From: Candidatus Woesearchaeota archaeon
Lineage (GTDB): Archaea; Nanobdellota; Nanobdellia; Woesearchaeales; JAGVYU01
DNA length: 35,879 bases
NCBI GenBank assembly: GCA_018303105.1
Contig: JAGVYU010000018.1
Coordinates: 1 to 35,879, forward strand
Direction of reading: 5' to 3'
Each line of letters starts with the position of its first letter. Positions within the stretch are counted from its first letter, which is position 1. A program made the position numbers and the translations under genes. The notes beneath the pieces are model-generated. The model did no database searches. It was given only the letters and a program-made list of their open reading frames with translations, and had not been told where the DNA came from. Shown here in pieces: positions 30,999 to 35,879 of the stretch.

Positions 30999-31645
30999 CG
31001 CAGTCCCTTCCATTCATGATGAAACTGTTCGAGATATTGCTCCATGAACTGATGCCGCTCCTCGGCCATTTTTTTCGCGGTTTCAGTGTTCATGCGATCT
31101 TTTAACAACAGAAGTTTTTCATGGAAATGATTAATGACACTCGAATTTCCTTTATTCAAATAGGCATCCGCAGTGCTGTGGAGCTGTGGTGCAACATCAG
31201 GGTTATGCATGACAGTGCCTTTGCTGCCACCATACGCAAATGTTCTACCAATGCCTATAGCACCCATTGCATCTAAACGGTCCGCATCCTGGACGACCAT
31301 TCCCTCAACGGTTTTCATGGGCGTCGGCACTCCAGCGCCTTTGTACGATACATGCGCTACGATGTCACACACATGATCAACAATCGGCGCCTGAACACTG
31401 AGCGATTCAAGCCATGCTCGCGCTGTTTTTGGCCCAATTTCTGTATCTCCACCATGAAACTTGTAATCGGCAATGTCATGCAATAATGCGGCCAATTCAA
31501 CAATGTATTGATCCGCGTGCTCTTTTTCAGCGAGAACCAAAGCAAGATTCACGACGCGCTGAATATGCCACCAGTCATGGCCAGAGCCTTCACCCTCAAA
31601 TTTCCCCCTCACGTATTTTCGTGTTTGCTCAAGAACCGCTTTCAT
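30995..31645 (-). CDS. HD-domain phosphohydrolase
   Basis: A 216-aa HD-superfamily enzyme resembling the YedJ/YpgQ type. Metal-binding residues are in GSGHDWWHIQRV (His23/His27), LLHDIADYK (His56-Asp57) and VVQDADRLDAMG (Asp120). These hydrolyse phosphate bonds in nucleotides; YpgQ-like members act as pyrophosphohydrolases, here unproved. The frame opens farther upstream (31789), but TTTATTAA at 31668-31675 gives a leaderless start at ATG 31645, 26 bp downstream, and the extension has no HD similarity. It is coupled by ATGA to the HIT gene. Confidence 0.92.
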   Translation of the reverse strand: MKAVLEQTRKYVRGKFEGEGSGHDWWHIQRVVNLALVLAEKEHADQYIVELAALLHDIADYKFHGGDTEIGPKTARAWLESLSVQAPIVDHVCDIVAHVSYKGAGVPTPMKTVEGMVVQDADRLDAMGAIGIGRTFAYGGSKGTVMHNPDVAPQLHSTADAYLNKGNSSVINHFHEKLLLLKDRMNTETAKKMAEERHQFMEQYLEQFHHEWKGLR

Positions 31646-31667
31646 GTGTTGTGTTCCGATCTGCTTA

Positions 31668-31675
31668 TTAATAAA
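31668..31675 (-). promoter_or_regulatory. TATA box of the HD-HIT operon
   Basis: TTTATTAA preceded by CCAAATC on the coding strand, 26 bp upstream of ATG 31645. Confidence 0.6.
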
Positions 31676-31732
31676 GATTTGGTGCAATACGTTGTACGTT
31701 TGGAAATTCCTAGTTGATTCATGATATAAAAG

Positions 31733-31740
31733 TATATAAA
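31733..31740 (+). promoter_or_regulatory. TATA box of the deoxyribosyltransferase-like gene
   Basis: TATATAAA, 27 bp upstream of ATG 31764. Confidence 0.6.
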
Positions 31741-31763
31741 CAATGGTCGTATCAAAATAGACA

Positions 31764-32297
31764 ATGTCTCCCATCATCCTGCCCAACAATTATTATGATT
31801 GCATGGATACTCCTTTTATTTACCTTGCAGGACCAATTAAAAGCGCTCCGTGTTGGCAGGATGAAGCGATTCGTTACATTCTTGCAAACGATTCTGGAGT
31901 CATGATCGCGACTCCCCAACGAATTCTTGCAAACGATTTAACTCAGAACGTTATTCACAGGGGCGAGCCTCGATTTCACCGCCAGCGTGCATGGGAGAGA
32001 CACTATATGGATCTTGCAGCCAAGTCAGGAGCGCTCCTGTTTTGGCTTCCGGAAGAGCACGAGCATGACTGCGAAAAAGCGTATGGAGCAGTGACGCGTT
32101 TTGAATTAGGAATCTGGCTTGAGCGAATCCGCAACGCTCCCGAGCTGCATGTCTGCATCGGAACAGACGGTCGTTTTTCAGAATGGCATACGTATGCCTA
32201 TGATTTTTCTCAGGATGCGCCAAATCTCCGCATCTTTGAAACACTTAAGGCAACGTGCAAGGAAGCTCTTGACATTCTTCACAAAGGGGATATATAG
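31764..32297 (+). CDS. Nucleoside 2-deoxyribosyltransferase-like protein
   Basis: A 177-aa protein of the nucleoside 2-deoxyribosyltransferase/DUF4406-type fold. FIYLAGPIKSAPCWQDEA (residues 18-35) is the typical first strand with the LAGP phosphate- or ribose-binding loop; MDLAAKSGALLFWLPEE and RFELGIWLE (Glu114 in FELG, the position of the catalytic glutamate or its neighbour) follow in order. Members transfer deoxyribose between bases or cleave the N-glycosidic bond of nucleotides. Start ATG 31764, 27 bp from the TATA box. The neighbouring HD, HIT and Nudix genes give this part of the window a nucleotide-metabolism flavour. Confidence 0.82.
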   Translation: MSPIILPNNYYDCMDTPFIYLAGPIKSAPCWQDEAIRYILANDSGVMIATPQRILANDLTQNVIHRGEPRFHRQRAWERHYMDLAAKSGALLFWLPEEHEHDCEKAYGAVTRFELGIWLERIRNAPELHVCIGTDGRFSEWHTYAYDFSQDAPNLRIFETLKATCKEALDILHKGDI

Positions 32298-32311
32298 GAA
32301 TTGATGCCATA

Positions 32312-32830
32312 ATGACACACATAACGCATGCTCCGATTGTGGACAGGGGCATACACGCCGAAAGATTCACAGTACACGACAGATCTATTGACGTTATCGT
32401 ATGTTCACTTCCCGTTCCAAGAATTGTTGATATGTGTGCGGAATTTTATGAGCAGCAAATATTCAATCCAAACTATGCTGGTAATTTTGTGCATGATGGT
32501 GTCCGGAGTGAATATGCAGTCTCACAACAATGTGTTCGTGAATCACTTACGCGAGGGTTATTGGCGCAGTATAGAGAAGATGTGGGTTGCGTATGCCTCG
32601 GAGCGCACATCCCTTCTGCACCGAGAGGGCCGGTTGGAATGACTCTTTATCGAGAAGAGATCAGTGAGTTTCAGATCGTTATAGGTACATCAATTCCTGT
32701 GGAGGGATGCAATGATACATACATCGGCATTCCAGGGGCGCACGTAATTAAATACACATTCGGGGATAACATACGAGAGCCGTATGAGGAAGAAGTCGCG
32801 TTTCTCAACAGCCTAAGTGACGCCAAGTAG
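32312..32830 (+). CDS. Hypothetical protein, 172 aa (paralogue A)
   Basis: A soluble protein that I do not recognise. It is a diverged paralogue of the following gene: both open with a short region ending in DRGI, both have VCSLPVPRIVDM / VVSRLPILEIVE, HDG in the middle (FVHDGVRSEY / HVHDGSEGSY), an IGTSIPV / IGKNIPV strand and end with a shared signature, TFGDN..PYEEEVAFLN against LFGDD..PYAHEVAFLN. The shared His-Asp-Gly and Glu-Val motifs may mark an active or binding site. The gene begins 15 bp after the deoxyribosyltransferase-like gene and may share its transcript; a weak ATATATA precedes it. Confidence 0.72.
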   Translation: MTHITHAPIVDRGIHAERFTVHDRSIDVIVCSLPVPRIVDMCAEFYEQQIFNPNYAGNFVHDGVRSEYAVSQQCVRESLTRGLLAQYREDVGCVCLGAHIPSAPRGPVGMTLYREEISEFQIVIGTSIPVEGCNDTYIGIPGAHVIKYTFGDNIREPYEEEVAFLNSLSDAK

Positions 32831-32839
32831 ATCAACACA

Positions 32840-32847
32840 TTTAAAAA
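32840..32847 (+). promoter_or_regulatory. TATA box of paralogue B
   Basis: TTTAAAAA, 26 bp upstream of ATG 32869. Confidence 0.55.
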
Positions 32848-32868
32848 CGACCAAATGTTTCTAAATCT

Positions 32869-33408
32869 ATGGCCATTGAATTCGGTACATTCAGAGAGAT
32901 CGATGACAGGGGAATACGCGCTGTTCACCATAGCCTTGAAAGAGTCGAGATTCCTCTCGTAGTTTCAAGATTACCAATTCTGGAGATTGTTGAGAGAACC
33001 GTGCAGTATCACGCCATGCGCGTTCGTGAGTATGGCTCATTCGGAAGGCAGACGCACGTACACGATGGCAGCGAGGGATCCTACACGCTACAATCAAGGC
33101 CGATCCGCGCAGCAATGCTGAGAGGTCTGGCAGAGCGGACTCCATTGCAGATGGCAATCACTAAGAATCTTGAAGCGCTTCTTGAGCGTGAGATTAAACA
33201 ACCGCCCGTATCTCTTACGATGGACAAGGATTCAATGCATGAATTTAAAGTGAGCATCGGGAAGAATATTCCTGTTTTCAATGCAACTTCAGGATATACC
33301 GTGTACTTCATTGGCTCAGAGAGATTCACGCTTGTCAGGTATCTGTTCGGCGATGACCGCATACCTTACGCTCATGAAGTCGCGTTTCTCAACAACATCC
33401 AGGAATAA
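32869..33408 (+). CDS. Hypothetical protein, 179 aa (paralogue B)
   Basis: Second member of the tandem pair, 179 aa, soluble, family unknown. It shares the architecture described for the preceding gene, including DDRGIRAVHH, SRLPILEIVERT, HVHDGSEGSY, SIGKNIPV and LFGDDRIPYAHEVAFLN. Its middle (about 85-120) is a charged helix, RAAMLRGLAERTP, that corresponds to RESLTRGLLAQY in the first copy. It has its own TATA box, so although adjacent, the two copies can be regulated independently. Confidence 0.72.
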   Translation: MAIEFGTFREIDDRGIRAVHHSLERVEIPLVVSRLPILEIVERTVQYHAMRVREYGSFGRQTHVHDGSEGSYTLQSRPIRAAMLRGLAERTPLQMAITKNLEALLEREIKQPPVSLTMDKDSMHEFKVSIGKNIPVFNATSGYTVYFIGSERFTLVRYLFGDDRIPYAHEVAFLNNIQE

Positions 33409-33411
33409 GCG

Positions 33412-33588
33412 TTATACACATTCAGCAATTTTAACGGTCTCGGGAATTGGTTCAGCCATGATGAATTCCTGAACGTCGGAAGAATTAACTGTATGAAAAG
33501 TGGATGATTTCGGCGCTGAAGATTCAGCAATAAGCACAAATGCCCCCACGCAAAGCGTGATTAAAATCGCGATGATGAAAAGTTTCAT
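33412..33588 (-). CDS. Small exported or membrane peptide, 58 aa
   Basis: I translated this by hand. MKLFIIAILITLCVGAFVL is a clear hydrophobic signal or anchor segment, followed by a Ser-rich linker and an acidic end (IMAEPIPETVKIAECV) with a single terminal Cys. The gene sits between the stop of paralogue B and the thioredoxin gene. The coding strand has CATAAATTAAT near 33614-33623, about 30 bp upstream of ATG 33588, which fits the usual leaderless arrangement. No family recognised; a real gene is likely because signal, start and promoter agree. Confidence 0.6.
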   Translation of the reverse strand: MKLFIIAILITLCVGAFVLIAESSAPKSSTFHTVNSSDVQEFIMAEPIPETVKIAECV

Positions 33589-33619
33589 GTTTGTTCTAAG
33601 TCTACGTCCGCTTATTAAT

Positions 33620-33958
33620 TTATGGGATCCTGCTTCTCAGCGCCTGCTCAATGCGTTCCTCTAAGAGTTGTTGCGTTTGTATTCCAGCAGTCCTTCCAAT
33701 TTCCCTGCCATGATAAGCAATGACGAAACAGGGAACACTCTGGACACCGAACTGCTGCACGACATCCGGGTTTTGGGCAACATCAACCCTTGCAAACTTT
33801 AACAATCTGTCGGCATACTCATCGCTGATTTTTTCAAAGAGAGGAGCCATGCGCTTGCAAGGATCGCACCAGTCTCCATAGAAATCCATAACTACAGGAA
33901 TATTAGATTCGACAACCTCCCGCTGGTAGTTCTCTGGAGTAACATTAAGGATAGGCAT
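33620..33958 (-). CDS. trx: Thioredoxin
   Basis: A 112-aa cytosolic thioredoxin with the redox motif Cys31-Asp-Pro-Cys34 (DFYGDWCDPCKRMAP, where the usual sequence is WCGPC) and the cis-proline loop SVPCF (Pro76), which contains an additional cysteine, Cys77. The first ATG of the longer frame (34072) is rejected: TTTTTAAAG at 33980-33988 is about 26 bp upstream of ATG 33958. It could be the cytosolic electron donor of the CcdA system at 17245-20205. CACTTGTAAGTG, a palindrome, lies between box and start. Confidence 0.93.
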   Translation of the reverse strand: MPILNVTPENYQREVVESNIPVVMDFYGDWCDPCKRMAPLFEKISDEYADRLLKFARVDVAQNPDVVQQFGVQSVPCFVIAYHGREIGRTAGIQTQQLLEERIEQALRSRIP

Positions 33959-33960
33959 GA

Positions 33961-33972
33961 CACTTGTAAGTG
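33961..33972 (-). promoter_or_regulatory. Palindromic site between TATA and thioredoxin start
   Basis: CACTT-GT-AAGTG, a perfect 5-bp inverted repeat with two central bases, just upstream of ATG 33958 and downstream of the TATA box 33980-33988, where a repressor would block transcription. Candidate only. Confidence 0.4.
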
Positions 33973-34027
33973 CTTTTTTCTTTAAAAACCCGATAGGTTT
34001 TTCAACCAAACGTGATTTTTTGCGCAC

Positions 34028-34513
34028 ATGGGCTATTATGACGGGATCGCGAAAGGGTATGATGAGTTGCATAAGCAGGAGCAGCTGCAGAAGCTCACGA
34101 TACTAAAAAAATGGATTCAACCGAAGCCAGAGGACAAACTCCTGGATGTCGGCTGCGGCACGGGTATTGCAACTACTCCCTGGAATTGTGAGCGTTTTGG
34201 CATTGACCATTCTCAGGGAATGCTTGAACAGGCTGCTGTTGGGCCCGTGTACAGAAAAGCATACGCCGAAGAGATTCCATACCCTGATGCGTGTTTCGAT
34301 TATGTCATTTCCCTTACGTGCGCTCAGAATTTCGATGATGTTGAACGGGCTATCTCGGAGATTCATCGCGTGGCCAAGAAGATCGTAGCCCTCTCCTTTC
34401 TGAAAAAGAGCAATAAAAAACGGGAGATTCTGGAAGCGATAAAGAAACACTTCACTATCCTTCAGGAGCTTGAGGAAGACAAGGATTGTATGCTGCTATT
34501 GGAAAAAGCTTAA
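34028..34513 (+). CDS. SAM-dependent methyltransferase (class I), short
   Basis: A 161-aa class I methyltransferase. Motif I is LLDVGCGTG (residues 38-46), followed by the acidic end of strand 2 (GIDHSQGML), a post-I AYAEEIPYPDACFDYVISL (motif II/III region) and RAISEIHRVAK (the typical helix before strand 5). Length is shorter than most members because the C-terminal strands are reduced. The family resembles the UbiE/Methyltransf_11 group; substrate unknown. No clear TATA box lies at the standard distance; the shared 69-bp divergent gap with thioredoxin contains TTTAAAAA about 43 bp upstream. Confidence 0.88.
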   Translation: MGYYDGIAKGYDELHKQEQLQKLTILKKWIQPKPEDKLLDVGCGTGIATTPWNCERFGIDHSQGMLEQAAVGPVYRKAYAEEIPYPDACFDYVISLTCAQNFDDVERAISEIHRVAKKIVALSFLKKSNKKREILEAIKKHFTILQELEEDKDCMLLLEKA

Positions 34514-34516
34514 ATA
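34509..34516 (+). promoter_or_regulatory. TATA-like box of the acidic protein gene
   Basis: CTTAAATA at the end of the methyltransferase gene, about 27 bp upstream of ATG 34539. Confidence 0.45.
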
Positions 34517-34538
34517 GCGACCTGCTTAGGATATATAA

Positions 34539-34796
34539 ATGCCGGATGAGGATGATGAGCTCAAGAGCCTTGATGAGCTCTTCCAGCCAGAGCAAGCGCA
34601 AGAGAATTCTGTTCCTGAGACAGATGAGCCTCTCGGGGATATTCTCCCTGAAGTGCACAGGATTCCTGATAAAGTTCCTGAACTTAAAGAGGATGAGGAG
34701 AGTATTGACGCGCTGTTTAGCGAAATTGAGCACCCTAAGCCTGAACTTCTTGAGGACCAGACGAAGCTGATTGAGGATCATAGTAAGCCAACATAG
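34539..34796 (+). CDS. Small acidic protein, 85 aa
   Basis: Highly acidic (Asp and Glu make up roughly a third of residues) and Pro-rich, probably disordered. Two similar segments, DELKSLDELFQPE and EESIDALFSEIEH, are short amphipathic helices with Leu/Phe, a layout used by proteins that present helical docking peptides to partners. No family recognised. It starts at ATG 34539, after a TATA-like box at 34509-34516. Confidence 0.65.
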   Translation: MPDEDDELKSLDELFQPEQAQENSVPETDEPLGDILPEVHRIPDKVPELKEDEESIDALFSEIEHPKPELLEDQTKLIEDHSKPT

Positions 34797-34833
34797 CTTC
34801 CATATTCTCTATGTTTGAATAGCTCTATCGAAA

Positions 34834-34845
34834 CATTTATAAATG
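34834..34845 (+). promoter_or_regulatory. TATA box inside a 12-bp palindrome (surface protein promoter)
   Basis: CATTTATAAATG is a perfect palindrome whose core TTTATAAA (34836-34843) is a consensus TATA box. The start codon is at 34894, so the transcript would have a leader of about 28-30 nt, with GGGGGT at 34884-34889 as ribosome-binding site. Confidence 0.55.
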
Positions 34846-34893
34846 AACAAATAGTTTACTACTCCACAATAACTATATTATGTGGGGGTCAGC

Positions 34894-35879
34894 ATGAAAC
34901 GGTTCCTGTTCATCATTTTCGCGTTCATTCTCTCAATGCATATAGCACTTGCCGCGAACAGCGTCACAGACACTCTGCATGAAGGCGAGATTGAAACATA
35001 CGACCTTGAGGGAACACCCTACATGGTCGTTGTGAATTCCGTCAATGAAGCAACGCCCCACACCGCGAACTTCATCGTCAATGGCCAGTCAACGACAGAC
35101 CTTGAGGACGAGCAGTCATTCAAATTCTTTGATGACAGCAGCATCCAAATCAGATCATTCAGCCTCAACGCGACAGATTCGAACAATGACGCGGTCACAT
35201 TCGAACTCAGGCTCAACAGGGCTCCGATGATCAATATGCCTTTGAGCCGGACACTGATCGAAGGGGATGCATTAGCACTCAACCTTACGCAATTCTCAAG
35301 TGATCCGGATGGAGACACGCTTGCATTCAGTGTACTCGCTGAAAACACGAGCGCGGTTGACTGCGATATCTCGGCGGGAATGCTTACCGCGCAGGCGCAC
35401 ACAGGTTTTGTCGGAAACAGTCCATGCACGATAGAGGTCAGCGACAGCCCGAGCAATTCTGCGCAGCCAAGAACGGCAAATGACACGATCACGTTCATCG
35501 TTCAATCAAAGGACTTCTCATTCGGAGTGCCTAACCTGCTTAGTGTCGGCAATGCATTCGCGGGCAAAACAGTATCTCAAACATACACGATTACAAACCA
35601 GGGCAACATGCCATTAACGAATATCAATGTCACCCATTCCATCGACGCAGCGTATCAGGCAACCATCAGCATAGGCAACGTCACGCAGCTTGATCCCGGC
35701 AGATCAGCAACCGCCACACTCACACTCACCATCCCCAAAAACGAGCGCAACGGCCAGCGCACGATTGGCAGTATTCAGTATCGCGCGGTCAATAATGCTT
35801 CAGCATCAAGTGCCGTGCAGATCAACGTCGAAGGCCGCCTCCGGATTTCTCAGCTTGATGTTATTGTGGACACGGAGAA
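34894..35879 (+). CDS. Large secreted surface protein, 5' part (3' truncated by window)
   Basis: The frame is open from ATG 34894 to the window end (328 codons). The signal peptide is MKRFLFIIFAFILSMHIALA (cleavage after ALA). Then follow a beta-rich domain, a cadherin-like/tandem-95-type segment (INMPLSRTLIEGDALALNL, DPDGDTLAFSV, about residues 108-205) and a COG1361/NEW3-type domain (SVGNAFAGKTVSQTYTITNQ to LTLTIPKNERNG), which is common in archaeal S-layer-linked proteins. Many Asn-x-Ser/Thr sequons suggest N-glycosylation. It resembles the surface protein at 7978. A GGGGGT ribosome-binding site precedes the start, unlike the leaderless genes. Confidence 0.85.
   Translation, partial: MKRFLFIIFAFILSMHIALAANSVTDTLHEGEIETYDLEGTPYMVVVNSVNEATPHTANFIVNGQSTTDLEDEQSFKFFDDSSIQIRSFSLNATDSNNDAVTFELRLNRAPMINMPLSRTLIEGDALALNLTQFSSDPDGDTLAFSVLAENTSAVDCDISAGMLTAQAHTGFVGNSPCTIEVSDSPSNSAQPRTANDTITFIVQSKDFSFGVPNLLSVGNAFAGKTVSQTYTITNQGNMPLTNINVTHSIDAAYQATISIGNVTQLDPGRSATATLTLTIPKNERNGQRTIGSIQYRAVNNASASSAVQINVEGRLRISQLDVIVDTE

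Noticed and set aside
33959-34072. N-terminal extension of thioredoxin
   Set aside because: It covers the TATA box and overlaps the divergent methyltransferase gene; thioredoxins begin close to the position chosen.

Overview
The window reads as a gene-dense chromosomal segment of an archaeon, probably from the DPANN group (Woesearchaeota-like). The domain assignment rests on an archaeal/eukaryotic-type ribosomal protein L15e, a methionyl-tRNA synthetase with archaeal-style zinc knuckles and a C-terminal tRNA-binding domain, and promoters with a TATA box centred 26-31 nt upstream of many start codons, i.e. mostly leaderless transcripts. Shine-Dalgarno sequences appear mainly inside operons. 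The finer placement is inferred from the small proteins, compact overlapping genes and many unrecognisable ORFs. There is no CRISPR array, insertion sequence, tRNA or rRNA.

Region 1-7.7 kb: 3' end of an unknown gene, L15e (with a 36-bp tandem duplication at its C-terminus), a divergent unknown protein, a vapBC toxin-antitoxin pair, an intracellular subtilase with its own I9-like prodomain and a degenerate Asp motif, a 567-aa orphan, a lipoprotein alpha/beta hydrolase and a membrane-anchored coiled-coil protein. Region 7.66-7.98 kb has no convincing gene but is GC-rich and packed with inverted repeats: a candidate structured RNA. Region 8-13.4 kb: a secreted cadherin-like protein, an orphan, two tandem SDR-family proteins and a Nudix-like protein.

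Region 13.4-17.2 kb is accessory-looking: a three-gene minus-strand cluster (transmembrane HExxH metallopeptidase, ADP-ribosyltransferase-like protein, Cys/His protein), an orphan, and a relBE pair. Region 17.2-20.2 kb is a coherent redox operon: winged-helix regulator, small membrane protein, thioredoxin lipoprotein, CcdA and a DipZ-like thioredoxin protein, which should pass cytosolic electrons through CcdA to extracytoplasmic thioredoxin domains. Region 20.2-22.3 kb holds the most novel unit: a ribbon-helix-helix protein of 51 aa overlapping a GHKL (Hsp90/MutL-type) ATPase fused to an HExxH metallopeptidase, with an inverted-repeat operator between TATA box and start.

Region 22.5-28.3 kb: Nudix hydrolase, small membrane protein, a membrane-spanning winged-helix regulator coupled to a secreted protein, an aromatic-rich exported protein with a complex promoter, and a MetRS that carries an extra B3/4-type domain. 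Region 28.3-35.9 kb: a PIN-like protein, a double zinc-ribbon protein, an M14-type deacylase/carboxypeptidase, HD and HIT nucleotide enzymes (coupled), a nucleoside deoxyribosyltransferase-like protein, a pair of orphan paralogues, a 58-aa exported peptide, thioredoxin, a short SAM methyltransferase, an acidic small protein and the 5' part of a large secreted surface protein that runs off the window.
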